Assembly: GCA_963705515.1 (NCBI GenBank) | Contig: CAVPJV010000009.1 | Coordinates: 1 to 64,000, forward strand | From: Gaiellasilicea sp963705515 | GTDB lineage: Bacteria; Actinomycetota; Thermoleophilia; Gaiellales; Gaiellaceae | Direction of reading: 5' to 3' | Length of the DNA: 64,000 bases | Part shown: piece by piece, positions 45,405 to 53,850 of the stretch | Layout: each line of letters starts with the position of its first letter | Position numbering within the stretch: position 1 is the first letter of the stretch | Position numbers and translations under genes: made by a program | The notes under the pieces: generated by a model | What the model was told of the DNA's origin: nothing | Seen by the model: the letters and a program-made list of their open reading frames with translations, nothing else | Databases searched by the model: none

Positions 45405-46390
45405 GCTCGCAGGCCGCCGAGCCGTCGACCCCGCGCTTCGACCCGCGGCGGCTCTTCGCCGACAACCCGGTGGCCGTGCTGACGCTCGTCTTCATCGGGC
45501 TCTTCGTCGCGACCGACATCGTCAACCGCGTCCAGTCGAGCGAGGCCTTCCTGACCCCGAAGCAGCTCTCGACGACCTTCCTCTACGCGGCCATCCTCGG
45601 ACTGATGTCGGCCGGCCAGACGCTCGTGATGCTGACCGGCGGCGTCGACCTCTCGGTCGCCACCACCGCCACGACCGGCGCGTTCATGATCTCCAGCTTC
45701 GCCACCGACGGTGCGGCGAAGGCGATCGGCATCGCCCTGCTCGCAGGCCTCGGGATCGGGATCATCAACGGGATCGGCGTCGCGATCTTCCGCGTCAACC
45801 CGCTGATCATGACGCTCGGAGTGAGCACGGTCACGCTCGGTGCGCTCACGATCTACAGCCAGCAGCGCTTCCTCGCGCCGGCGCCCGACCTGGTCAAGAA
45901 GCTCGGCTCCGAGCGCTTCTTCACCTATATCCCGTACGGCCTCCTCGTCTGGGTGCCGATCTCGGCGCTGATCATCCTCGGCCTTCGCTACAGCGGGTTC
46001 GGCCGGCTGATCTACGCCGTCGGCGACAACGCGGTCGCGTGCCGGCTCGCCGGCGTGCGGACGTGGCAGGTGCTGCTCGCGGTCTACGCGCTCTGCGGCA
46101 CGCTCAGCGCCGCCGCCGGGATCCTGCTCGTCGGCTTCAACGACGCGGCCGACCTCGGCATCGCGACGCCCTTCCTGCTCCCGTCGGTGGCGGCGGTCGT
46201 GATCGGCGGCACCTCGATCTTCGGCGGCGTCGGCGGCTACGCGGGGACGATCCTCGGCGCCCTGATCCTGACCGTGCTCGACTCGCTGCTCACGATCCTG
46301 AACGCCTCGCAGGCGGTCCGCCAGATTCTCTACGGGCTGATCATCCTCGCGCTCGCCGCGATCTACGCCCGCGCCGCCTCGGTCGACTGA
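45401..46390 (+). CDS. Sugar ABC transporter permease 2 (RbsC type)
   Basis: Intact 329-residue protein from GTG 45401. Same family as the preceding permease: GQTLVMLTGGVDLSVATTAT, VNPLIMTLGVSTVTLGALTI, YAVGDNAVACRLAGVRTWQV, SVAAVVIGGTSIFGGVGGYA. Two different permeases imply a heterodimeric channel. Last gene of the operon; 94 bases separate it from the histidine kinase gene. Confidence 0.92.
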   Translation: MSSQAAEPSTPRFDPRRLFADNPVAVLTLVFIGLFVATDIVNRVQSSEAFLTPKQLSTTFLYAAILGLMSAGQTLVMLTGGVDLSVATTATTGAFMISSFATDGAAKAIGIALLAGLGIGIINGIGVAIFRVNPLIMTLGVSTVTLGALTIYSQQRFLAPAPDLVKKLGSERFFTYIPYGLLVWVPISALIILGLRYSGFGRLIYAVGDNAVACRLAGVRTWQVLLAVYALCGTLSAAAGILLVGFNDAADLGIATPFLLPSVAAVVIGGTSIFGGVGGYAGTILGALILTVLDSLLTILNASQAVRQILYGLIILALAAIYARAASVD

Positions 46391-46484
46391 CCCACACGGA
46401 GCAGGCGCAGCCGACAGGGCTAACGTCGCGGCTGTCGCATCCCGATACCGCTCGTTAGGATCGTCCCGCTCAGGAGGGAGCACC

Positions 46485-48194
46485 GTGCGGCACGCGATCG
46501 GAATCGTCGGGGTGGTGAACCTCGTGTTGTTCGCCGCGATTGCGGGTGTCTGCGTGCGCCAGTGGCTCCGCGACCGCTCGCGGACGTCGGGATGGGCGGC
46601 TCTCGCGTTCGTCAGCCTCGCCGCTGTTGCGAGCTCGGCGTACGTGCTCCCGGACGAGCCCGAGACGACGGCCCAGAAGGTCGCGCTCAGGATTGCGATC
46701 GCGCTGCTCGTGCTCTTCCCATACCTCCTCTATCGCTTCGCCTCGGCGTTCGAGCGGACGAGGCGGCAGCTGGCCCGCTTCGTCGACTCGCTCACGACCG
46801 CACTCGTCGTCGCGACCATCGCGCTGCCGCACATCCCGGCCGAGGGCGACCCGTGGCCGTGGTGGTTCGTCGTCTACGCGGTCGCGTTCCTCGTCCACTG
46901 GTCGGTGTTGCTGCAGCTCGTCGCGATCCGACTCTGGCGGGCGGCGAGGGCGGAGGCGACGGTTGCGCGACGGCGGATGCGGATGCTCGCGCTCGCGTCG
47001 ACCGCGCTGGCCGTGACGCTGCTCCTCAGCGTCGGCGCCGGCAACGATCACTCCTGGTTCGCGCTCGCGGTCGGCCTGCTCGCGACACTGAGCGCGGTGG
47101 GCTTCCTGCTCGGCTTCGCGCCGCCCGCGGTCCTGCGGCTGCTGTGGCGCCGCCCCGAGCAGTCGAGGATGCAGCTCGCGATCGGCGAGCTGATGGGGGC
47201 GACGACGGAGCAGAATGTGGCGGCGCGCGTGCTGCCGCCGATGGCCGAGATGGTCGGCGCCCGCGGGATCGTGCTCGAGGGCCTGGACGGGGTCGTCGTC
47301 GCCGAGCACCGGGCCGGCGAGGACGATCCGAACGGCGACGTCCGTCGCCTCGAGTTCCCGTTCGGCACGATCGTCGTCCGGACGAGCGCGTTCGCCCCCT
47401 TCTTCGGCGACGAGGAGCGCAAGCTCCTCTACGCGCTCGGCTCGTTGACGAGCCTCGCGCTCGACCGTTCGCGCCTCTTCGCGCAGGAGCGCCAGGCGCG
47501 GGAGACGCTCGAGCGGGCGGACGAGCTGAAGAGCCAGTTCGTCGCCCTCGCCGCGCACGAGCTGCGCTCGCCGGTCGGCGCGATCTACGGGATCTCGGAG
47601 ACGATCGCGGAGCGCAAACACGACCTCGCGCCCGAGCAGGTCGAGGAGCTGCAGCGGGCGCTGACGAGCCAGATCCGGCGCCTGCGGGAGCTCGTCGAGC
47701 AGCTGCTCGATCTCTCCCGGCTCGACGCCGAGGCCGTCACGATCAACCCGCAGCGTGTGCGCGTGCGCGAACGGCTCGAGCGGATCGTCCATGCCGTGGC
47801 GCCACTCGAGGCTTCCCGGATCGGGATCGAGGCGGACGCGACCCTGGAGGCGGACCTCGACGTCGACGCACTCGAGCGAATCGTCTCCAATCTGGTCGTG
47901 AACGCCTGCCGCTACGGGGAGCCGCCTGTCGTCGTTCGCGCCGTTCAGGACGACGGCGTCCTGCACGTCACGGTCGAGGACAGCGGGCCGGGCGTCCCGG
48001 ACGAGTTCGTGTCGCAGTTGTTCGACCGCTTCGCCCGCGAGGCGTCGAGCGCATCGACTGTCACCGGCACCGGCCTCGGGCTTGCGATCGCCCGCTCCTA
48101 CGCCCGCGCGCATCACGGCGAGGTCAGCTACCGGCCGGCGGCACCTCGCGGCGCGGCCTTCGAGCTGACCCTGCCCGTTCCGCTGCCCGCGTAG
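46485..48194 (+). CDS. Membrane-bound sensor histidine kinase
   Basis: Intact 569-residue protein from GTG 46485 behind AGGAGGGAGCACC. Residues 1-225 hold about seven hydrophobic helices (a 7TM-like sensor); residues 240-345 look like a GAF-type domain; the dimerisation helix has His358 in ALAAHELRSPVGAIYGIS; the ATPase part shows VVNACRYGEPP (N box), DSGPGVPDEF (G1) and GTGLGLAIARSYARAHHGEV (G2). Orphan: no response regulator is adjacent. A two-tier hairpin lies 130 bases downstream. Confidence 0.9.
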   Translation: MRHAIGIVGVVNLVLFAAIAGVCVRQWLRDRSRTSGWAALAFVSLAAVASSAYVLPDEPETTAQKVALRIAIALLVLFPYLLYRFASAFERTRRQLARFVDSLTTALVVATIALPHIPAEGDPWPWWFVVYAVAFLVHWSVLLQLVAIRLWRAARAEATVARRRMRMLALASTALAVTLLLSVGAGNDHSWFALAVGLLATLSAVGFLLGFAPPAVLRLLWRRPEQSRMQLAIGELMGATTEQNVAARVLPPMAEMVGARGIVLEGLDGVVVAEHRAGEDDPNGDVRRLEFPFGTIVVRTSAFAPFFGDEERKLLYALGSLTSLALDRSRLFAQERQARETLERADELKSQFVALAAHELRSPVGAIYGISETIAERKHDLAPEQVEELQRALTSQIRRLRELVEQLLDLSRLDAEAVTINPQRVRVRERLERIVHAVAPLEASRIGIEADATLEADLDVDALERIVSNLVVNACRYGEPPVVVRAVQDDGVLHVTVEDSGPGVPDEFVSQLFDRFAREASSASTVTGTGLGLAIARSYARAHHGEVSYRPAAPRGAAFELTLPVPLPA

Positions 48195-48324
48195 AGAGGA
48201 AGTCGGGCGCGCCCAGCAGGAGCTGCGGCACTCCCACAAGTTGCGATCGTTGACCTCGAGCACCTCCGGGGGACCGGGGGGTACTCGGGCGGCTCGGTCG
48301 CAGGGCGCGCCCACACTCACTGTG

Positions 48325-48360
48325 CCCCGAAGCGGGGAGCCCTGAGTCCCCTTTTCGGGG
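48325..48360 (+). terminator. Two-tier GC hairpin upstream of the MEDS gene
   Basis: Outer arms CCCCGAA/TTCGGGG and inner arms GGGGA/TCCCC pair around the loop with a small internal mismatch. It lies between the histidine kinase stop and the MEDS start. It may terminate the kinase transcript; no long T run follows. A TACACT hexamer at 48398-48403, seven bases before the MEDS ATG, could be the -10 box of a leaderless transcript. Confidence 0.5.
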
Positions 48361-48409
48361 GTCGCGGCGTTAAGAGGACGTTGCCCGCAATCGGGTCTAC
48401 ACTCAAGCC

Positions 48410-49198
48410 ATGCGACAGTCCTGGGGCGACTTCCTCAAGGGCGCGGGCACGCACTCGCACGGCGTGCAGGTGTACGAGGACGCCGCTGATCTCGCGGAGT
48501 CGGTTGCCGCATACCTCGCGGCCGGGTTCGAGCGCGACCAGCCGGCGGCGGTGGTCGCTACGCCGGAGCACCTGAGCCTGTTCGCCGATCGGCTCGCCAC
48601 GCGCGGTTGGGAGTTCGGGGACGCCGAGAGCGCCGGGCTCCTCGTCGTGGCGGACGCAGAGCAGACGCTCGCGGAGATCATGGGTCCGAACGGGATCGAC
48701 CGCGGGCGGCTCGAGCGCTCCTTGGTCGACATGCTCGACCGCATCCAGTCTGGGTCAGCCGCTCGCCCCGCTCGCGTGTTCGGCGAGATGGTCGACCTGC
48801 TCTGCCGGCGTGGCGATGCAGGTGCCGCGGATGAGCTCGAGCGTCGCTGGAACGAGGCCGCTCGGACGCACCAGTTCTCGCTTCTCTGCGGCTATCGGCT
48901 CGACATCTTCGATCCGCAGACGCAGCTCGAGACGCTGCCGCACATCTGCCGGGAGCACTCACACGTCCTGCCCGCCAGGAACTACCCCCGCTTCGCCCGT
49001 GCGGTGGACAGCGCGTTGCGCGAGGTGCTCGGCCCGAATCACGCGGCGACCGTGTACGTCCTCGTCTCACGCGAGCTCGGCCACGATCAGGTCCCGCTCG
49101 CACAGTCGATTCTGATGTGGGTGAGCCAGAACCTGCCGACGCGGTCGAGTCAGATTCTCGCTTCAGCGCGGGCGCACTACGTTCGTCCGGCTGCGTAA
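48410..49198 (+). CDS. MEDS-domain (DcmR-like) sensor protein
   Basis: Intact 262-residue protein from ATG 48410. The MEDS domain is recognised from HGVQVYEDAADLAESVAAYL, GFERDQPAAVVATPEHLSLF, VFGEMVDLLCRRGDAGAADE, LERRWNEAARTHQFSLLCGY and the conserved HSHVLP. MEDS proteins sense small ligands such as halogenated or C1 compounds or act with anti-sigma networks. No DNA-binding domain is visible, so it probably acts on a partner. Flanked on both sides by pairs of an 11-bp palindrome. Confidence 0.85.
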   Translation: MRQSWGDFLKGAGTHSHGVQVYEDAADLAESVAAYLAAGFERDQPAAVVATPEHLSLFADRLATRGWEFGDAESAGLLVVADAEQTLAEIMGPNGIDRGRLERSLVDMLDRIQSGSAARPARVFGEMVDLLCRRGDAGAADELERRWNEAARTHQFSLLCGYRLDIFDPQTQLETLPHICREHSHVLPARNYPRFARAVDSALREVLGPNHAATVYVLVSRELGHDQVPLAQSILMWVSQNLPTRSSQILASARAHYVRPAA

Positions 49199-49468
49199 GC
49201 TTGGCCAATTGTTGGAGGGGGCAACGGGCGTTCGACCTGCCATGCTGCGCGCGGCAGGGTGGGCGTCGGCCGGGCCGCCGAGCCGGCGTCCGCCCCCGTT
49301 CTCAACGTTCGCGAGCGGTCCGCGTCGCGCAGGGGTGTCGGCGACGGGGTCGAACGTGAAGCGGGCGCGCCCAGCGACCTGCCGCCCGAGACGCCTGGTC
49401 CCCGCGGCGCTCGTGGTCACGTCGTGTTCGAGGGAGGTGCCGCACTCCTCGGGGCGCGCCCATCTGAC
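49199..49468. other. Intergenic stretch with paired GGGCGCGCCCA palindromes
   Basis: No supported gene. Two copies of GGGCGCGCCCA lie at 49363-49373 and 49452-49462, matching two more at 48205-48215 and 48303-48313 before the MEDS gene. Sequence beside the outer copies (GTGCCGCA...CTCCT) is also partly repeated in inverted orientation. Confidence 0.5.
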
Positions 49469-49669
49469 TCAGCCTGCGCCGAACTCCCGCTCCGCGCACT
49501 CCGGGCAGTAGAAGGAGAGCCGCGCGTGCTCGTCCACCTCGGGATCGTCCGATCGGAATGCCTTCCAGCCCCGTGCGCTGACGCTGCTGACGCGCGGGCA
49601 CTCGGCGCACGCGAGCACGTGCACGTCCTGGTCGGTGGCGCGTCTTCTCTCCATCGCCCTGATGATCAT
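49469..49669 (-). CDS. Small zinc-ribbon-like protein
   Basis: 66 residues from ATG 49669 (ATG 49654 is an alternative). Two Cys pairs, LACAECPRV and FYCPECAEREFGAG, are spaced about 35 residues apart as in a zinc ribbon. The middle part is charged and basic. No family recognised. Its codon use is convincingly GC-biased, so I consider it real though small. Confidence 0.6.
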   Translation of the reverse strand: MIIRAMERRRATDQDVHVLACAECPRVSSVSARGWKAFRSDDPEVDEHARLSFYCPECAEREFGAG

Positions 49670-49752
49670 CGCCCACGGCGAGCTCCGCGACTGAACAAAG
49701 GTCTGGACGGCGAGGATTCCGGGGCTAGACTCACGCTACTTGGGCGGGATCA

Positions 49753-49788
49753 AAGGGCCGAGACGGTGCCGCAGCCGACTCGGCCCTT
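49753..49788. terminator. 10-bp stem, bidirectional terminator-like hairpin
   Basis: AAGGGCCGAG and CTCGGCCCTT flank a 16-base loop; short T-rich runs follow on both strands. It stands alone in a 385-base gap (49,670-50,054) between the zinc-ribbon gene and the MOSC gene, in which I see no other gene. Confidence 0.5.
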
Positions 49789-50054
49789 CCTCTTGCCGGC
49801 GCTGATCGAGGGTCGCGGGCGAGCAGCCGGATGTGGCGGCCCACCTCGGCGCTCGTCCCGCGACGCGGAACCATCCCACGGGTCGCGGCTGACATGACAC
49901 CGCCGCACGGCGAAAATGACCCATCTGGGTCAAACGGTTCGAGCTGGCGCGAAGGAGGGCCGCTCCCCCACGCGCCTGCTCTTCCGGGATCGTGCCACCT
50001 CGGCGCCGCCGGGACCGGCCAGGTTTTTTGCCAGGACGGCTAGGTTGCTCAGCG

Positions 50055-50846
50055 ATGGCACACGTTGTCCGGATCTCGATCGCTCCTGTGAAGTCGCTCG
50101 GGCTCGTCCACCCGGAGAGCGTCGAGCTCCTGTCCGCCGGTGTGCAGGGCGATCGCCGCTTCTGGCTCGTCGACGCCGACGGACGACTCTTCAACAACAA
50201 GCGGAACGGGCCGATGATGACGATCCAGCCCGCGTGGGACGAAGCGACCCGGCAGCTCTCCCTGAGCTTTCCGGACGGGACGCAGGTGGCCGGCCCGGTC
50301 GAGCTCGGCGAGCCGGTCGCGGTGGATCTCTACGGCCGCCCTCATCCGTCGCGTCGCGTCCTCGGGCCGTGGGAAGAGGCGATCTCGCGCTCCGTCGGCA
50401 GGCCGCTCACCCTGCTCTGGTCCGAGAACCACGCGACGGACCGCGGTCGTGCCGGAGGCACCGTCTCGCTGGTCTCGCGCGGCTCGCTCGAGCGCCTGCG
50501 CGAGGAGGCCGGTGTCGAGGCTCCGATCGACGGCCGACGCTTCCGGATGATGTTGGAGATCGACGGCGTCCCGGCACACGCCGAAGACGAGTGGATCGGA
50601 GCGTCGGTGCAGCTCGGTGACGCTGAGATCGTCGTCAACGGGGACGTCGGCCGGTGCGTCGTGACGTCACAGGACCCCGACCGCGGCGTCACCGACCTCG
50701 ACACACTCGGAACCCTTGCGCTCTACAGGCCCGAGGGTCAGACCGAGCCGCTGCCGTTCGGTGTCTACGGCGCCGTGGCCGCCCCCGGACGCGTGCGGGT
50801 CGGCGACACCGTGCGTGTACCGAACAACGGCCGAGCGCACGGATAG
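50055..50846 (+). CDS. MOSC-domain molybdenum-cofactor sulfurase-like protein
   Basis: Intact 263-residue protein from ATG 50055. The N-terminal beta-barrel part reads VVRISIAPVKSLGLVHPESV and GDRRFWLVDADGRLFNNKRN; the MOSC domain carries the conserved Cys201 in VVNGDVGRCVVTSQDPDRGV, which handles sulfur or the cofactor, and ends YGAVAAPGRVRVGDTVRV. Similar proteins (YcbX/mARC type) reduce N-hydroxylated compounds with a molybdenum cofactor. It stands alone. Confidence 0.88.
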   Translation: MAHVVRISIAPVKSLGLVHPESVELLSAGVQGDRRFWLVDADGRLFNNKRNGPMMTIQPAWDEATRQLSLSFPDGTQVAGPVELGEPVAVDLYGRPHPSRRVLGPWEEAISRSVGRPLTLLWSENHATDRGRAGGTVSLVSRGSLERLREEAGVEAPIDGRRFRMMLEIDGVPAHAEDEWIGASVQLGDAEIVVNGDVGRCVVTSQDPDRGVTDLDTLGTLALYRPEGQTEPLPFGVYGAVAAPGRVRVGDTVRVPNNGRAHG

Positions 50847-50850
50847 GCCG

Positions 50851-51874
50851 TCACCGTCTGCGCAGCGCGGACTCCTCGATCGACGGCGGCACCCACCCGC
50901 TGTCGGCGCTGTTGAAATTCGTCCCCGGCGGGACGATCTCGTCGATCCGGTCGAGCACCGCCGCATCGAGCTGCACGTCGACCGCACCGAGCTGGCTCTC
51001 GAGCTGCTCCATCGTGCGCGGTCCGATGATCGCGGCGGTCACCGCGGGATGGCCGATCGCAAAGGCGAGCGCCATGTCGATCAGCGTCAGACCAGACTCG
51101 TCGGCGAGCTGCGCGAGCGCGTCGGCGGCTTCCAGTTTCCGTTGGTTCGCGGGGAGCGAGAGGTCATACCGGGCAGGCAGCCGTTCGGCGCGCGTGCTTT
51201 GCGGGCGCCTCCTGGCCCTTGCGCCACTTGCCGGTGAGCCAGCCACCGGCGAGCGGGCTCCACGAGATCACGCCCATCCCGTACTCCTGGCAGACGGGGA
51301 GCACTTCGGCCTCGACGCCGCGCACGAGCATCGAGTAGGGCGGTTGCTCACAGACGAACCGCTCGCGGCCGCGCCGCTCGGCGGTCCACTGCGCAGCGAC
51401 GATCGCGCTCGGCGGATACGTCGACGACCCGATGTAGCGCACCTTGCCGGCGCGGACGAGGTCCGTGAGCGCACCGAGCGTCTCGTCATGATCGGTGTCG
51501 GGATCCCAGCGATGGATCTGGTACAGGTCGATCCAGTCCGTGCCGAGCCGGCGCAGGCTCGCGTCGCACTCGCGCACGAGCCAACGACGCGAGTTGCCAC
51601 GCTCGTTGACGTCGTTTCCCATCGACCCGTGCACCTTCGTCGCCAGCACGACTCGATCACGCCGATCCTTGAGCGCCTTGCCGACGATCTCCTCGGACTC
51701 GCCCCGCGAGTAGACATCGGCGGTGTCGACGAAGTTGATCCCCGCATCGAGGGCGCGGTGGATGATCCGGATCGACTCCTCGTGATCGGGATTGCCCCAG
51801 GCGCCGAACATCATCGCGCCGAGGCAGAGCGGGCTCACCTTGACCCCAGTGCCGCCGAGCGTCCGGTACTCCAC
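50851..51874 (-). CDS. Aldo/keto reductase, one frameshift
   Basis: ATG 51874. MEYRTLGGTGVKVSPLCLGA, then the tetrad residues in FVDTADVYSRGES (Asp, Tyr), VVLATKVHG (Lys) and LYQIHRWDPDTDHDE (His). NADPH-binding C-terminus AAIIGPRTMEQLESQLGAVD. One single-base indel near 51,195 splits it; otherwise about 340 residues, normal for the family. Stop is four bases from the convergent MOSC stop. Confidence 0.9.
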
Positions 51875-51910
51875 GCCGCAACCCTACGCATCCCGGCCTA
51901 GGATCTGCTC

Positions 51911-52528
51911 GTGGAAGACCTTCTCGCCGGCGCCGACAGCGTCGACTTTGCTGCGGTGCCGTTCCGACTCGAGTGGCTGCGCTCGCCCGCCGAGTGGGCT
52001 GCCGAACCGACTCGGCTCCGCGTCAGCGCACCGGCGCAAACGGACTGGTTCATCGATCCGATCACCGCTCGCCCCGTGGGCACGGCGCCCGTGCTCGTGG
52101 GACGGCCGCCGACGGGCAATTTCACGTGGGAGGCGCACGTCGTCCTCGACGGCGACGCGATGTTCGACGCCGTCGGCCTCTTCGTCTACGGCGACGACGA
52201 CCACTGGGCCAAGCTCGCTCTCGAGGTGACGGCGGCCGGCCCGACGATCGTCTCGGTCGTCACCGACACCTTCTCCGACGACTGCAACTCGACCGTGCTC
52301 GCGCAGAGGAGCGCCTGGCTGCGACTGGCGCGTGTCGGCGACGCGATCGCCTTTCACGCCTCCGACGGCGGCGAGCGCTGGGAGCTCGTCCGGGTCTTCC
52401 GACCACCGAGCGCGGCACCACGCATCGGCTTCATCTGCCAAGCCCCGACCGGCGCCGGCTGCAGCGGGACCTTCGACGCAATCGCCTTCACTGCCCGCTC
52501 GCTCAGCGACATTCGCGACGGCAGCTGA
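51911..52528 (+). CDS. DUF1349-family protein (concanavalin-like fold)
   Basis: Intact 205-residue protein from GTG 51911. WEAHVVLDGDAMFDAVGLFV, HWAKLALEVT, SVVTDTFSDDCNS, AWLRLARVGDAIAFHASDGG and RIGFICQAPTG are typical of DUF1349, a jelly-roll domain related to the C-terminal module of GH43 xylosidases. No signal peptide. Function unknown; possibly carbohydrate binding. Confidence 0.85.
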   Translation: MEDLLAGADSVDFAAVPFRLEWLRSPAEWAAEPTRLRVSAPAQTDWFIDPITARPVGTAPVLVGRPPTGNFTWEAHVVLDGDAMFDAVGLFVYGDDDHWAKLALEVTAAGPTIVSVVTDTFSDDCNSTVLAQRSAWLRLARVGDAIAFHASDGGERWELVRVFRPPSAAPRIGFICQAPTGAGCSGTFDAIAFTARSLSDIRDGS

Positions 52529-52537
52529 GCGAGTTCG

Positions 52538-52894
52538 TCAGTCCTCCGCCGCCTCGGCCGTCGACCGCGGCGCGCGCACGTTCTCGAATCGGACGTTGCC
52601 CGCGGGAACCATCCAGGTCATCACCTCGACCGCGAGCCGGCCCGCCCGCACCGCCGGGTCGTCGTTGCTGAGCCGGCGCGCCGTCTCGGGGTCGCACGAC
52701 ATGATCGAGATGCCGCGCAGGCGCTCGTCGTCCTGGTCGACGAGCGGACCTCCGCCGACGAGATAGCCGCGGTCGCGCAGACCGGCTCGGAAGGCCAGAT
52801 GCCGATCCTGGAGCTCGTCCGCCTCCTCGTCCGTGAGCTCCGGTGCATCGGGCCGCCGCACGAGCAGCACGAGCGTGTGCCGGTCGAACTGCAT
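52538..52894 (-). CDS. YCII-like small protein
   Basis: Intact 118-residue protein from ATG 52894. HTLVLLVRRPDAPELTDEEA, HLAFRAGLRDRGYLVGGGPL and the following DPAVRAGRLAVEVMTWMVPA match the ferredoxin-like YCII fold, with the His and Asp of the putative active site present. Function unknown. Last chromosomal gene before the left end of the integrative element; its start is about 100 bases from the attachment repeat. Confidence 0.8.
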   Translation of the reverse strand: MQFDRHTLVLLVRRPDAPELTDEEADELQDRHLAFRAGLRDRGYLVGGGPLVDQDDERLRGISIMSCDPETARRLSNDDPAVRAGRLAVEVMTWMVPAGNVRFENVRAPRSTAEAAED

Positions 52895-52997
52895 GCGGCG
52901 AATTAGAGCAGCAGGCTCTTCGGAGAGCGCGCACGGGCCGCCGACCGCACCGACAGGCCGGCACCGACAAGCCGTCTTGTCCGGTCACGCTCGAAAG

Positions 52998-53025
52998 GAA
53001 GGCCCATACGGGATTCGAACCCGTG
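52998..53025. repeat. Left attachment repeat (isolated tRNA-Glu 3' end)
   Basis: 28 bases identical to 59168-59195, containing the T-arm and acceptor 3' strand of tRNA-Glu (GGGATTCGAACCC core). The rest of a tRNA is absent here. Sequence to its right (53026-53077) continues the Int reading frame when the two ends are joined, as they would be in the excised circle. Confidence 0.85.
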
Positions 53026-53122
53026 TCCGCAGAGACCGAGGTGCCGGAGCCGCTTCGCCGAAAACTCGATGAGCTAAGGGCGCAGAGCAAGAAGAAGGAG
53101 CGGGATGCCGGCTAGGCCCTCG

Positions 53123-53317
53123 CTAGCGCGGGTCGATCTGGCTTCGCTTGCGAAGTTCGCTTGCGCAGACGAACCCGCCGATAGCTCCGCCGAGTGCGAC
53201 CACCGTCCATACGGCTCCCCCGAAGAACCCGGTCGCGAGGTTGAGGACTCCGACCGCTCCCAGGAAGACAGCAAAGGCTGTGATGAAGCGGGAACTCCAG
53301 GCGTTGGGTTTGAACAC
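53123..53317 (-). CDS. Small two-helix membrane protein of the element
   Basis: 64 residues from ATG 53317: MFKPNAWSSRFITAFAVFLG, AVGVLNLATGFFGGAVWTVV, ALGGAIGGFVCASELRKRSQ. Two hydrophobic helices with a basic C-terminus. No family recognised. Such small membrane proteins occur on actinobacterial plasmids and filamentous-phage-like elements. It is the only minus-strand gene on the Rep side of the element. Confidence 0.6.
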   Translation of the reverse strand: MFKPNAWSSRFITAFAVFLGAVGVLNLATGFFGGAVWTVVALGGAIGGFVCASELRKRSQIDPR

Positions 53318-53352
53318 GGCAATCAGATAGTCGGCCGTTCAAGGAAGTCTTC

Positions 53353-53538
53353 TTGAACGCCTCTGATCGGCTGATCGGGAAGGCGCACGACTACGAGGTG
53401 CTCGCCGCGTCCCACTCCGAGCGCGAAGCGCTGGTGGGGGGTGGGGAGCACCTCGCTGCTGCGACTGCGTTCACCGTCGCTGCGCTCGTCATGCGCGAGG
53501 TTGCTGCTGCGCTCGAGGACGAGTGGGAGGCGGCGTGA
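53353..53538 (+). CDS. Small helical protein of the element
   Basis: 61 residues from TTG 53353: LNASDRLIGKAHDYEVLAAS, HSEREALVGGGEHLAAATAF, ending EDEWEAA. Predicted entirely helical, Ala-rich, acidic. The stop overlaps the GTG of the next gene by four bases (GTGA), so they are translationally coupled. No family recognised. Confidence 0.6.
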   Translation: MNASDRLIGKAHDYEVLAASHSEREALVGGGEHLAAATAFTVAALVMREVAAALEDEWEAA

Positions 53539-53714
53539 TCGGTCACGTCGTCTGGATCAATCGGCGGTCGGGTGTCGTCCACTACCACTCGTCGTGTTCG
53601 TCCCTGAGTGAGACGTGGCCGGGGATGCTGCGGAAGGAGACGTTCGATCCTTCGCGTCCGCGCCGGCGCTGCTCGATGTGCTGGCCTGAGCCCTCCGACC
53701 CAACGACCCGGTGA
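53535..53714 (+). CDS. Small Cys/His protein of the element
   Basis: 59 residues from GTG 53535: VIGHVVWINRRSGVVHYHSS, CSSLSETWPGML, ending RRRCSMCWPEPSDPTTR. A His-x-His...Cys and a CxxC pair suggest a zinc site. Coupled to the preceding gene. Probably an accessory replication or regulation factor given its place just before Rep; inference from position. Confidence 0.6.
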   Translation: MIGHVVWINRRSGVVHYHSSCSSLSETWPGMLRKETFDPSRPRRRCSMCWPEPSDPTTR

Positions 53715-53782
53715 GCGTCGCCTGCCGTCGTAGTCGCGCCTTTGTCGGTCGGCGCTGTGGTGTCACCGAGCGGAGCGAGGGG

Positions 53783-53799
53783 AACCCGCGTAGCGGGTT
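53783..53799. promoter_or_regulatory. Hairpin upstream of Rep, candidate rolling-circle origin
   Basis: AACCCGC-GTA-GCGGGTT forms a perfect 7-bp stem with a three-base loop, in the 135-base gap between the small-protein genes and rep. Rolling-circle initiators nick at hairpins often located beside their own gene. The nick site itself is not recognisable, so this remains a candidate. Confidence 0.4.
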
Positions 53800-53850
53800 G
53801 ACTCCGCAGGGACGAGCGGCGTGCCTTGCGGCGGAGACGGCAGGCGACGC

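Noticed and set aside
46470..48320. Minus-strand open frame of about 600 codons opposite the histidine kinase
   Set aside because: Antisense of a clear kinase with all its boxes; no ribosome site and repetitive charged composition.
52998..53090. Possible second complete tRNA gene at the left end of the element
   Set aside because: Only the T arm and acceptor 3' strand are present; no matching 5' acceptor GGCCCAT, D arm or anticodon arm follows.
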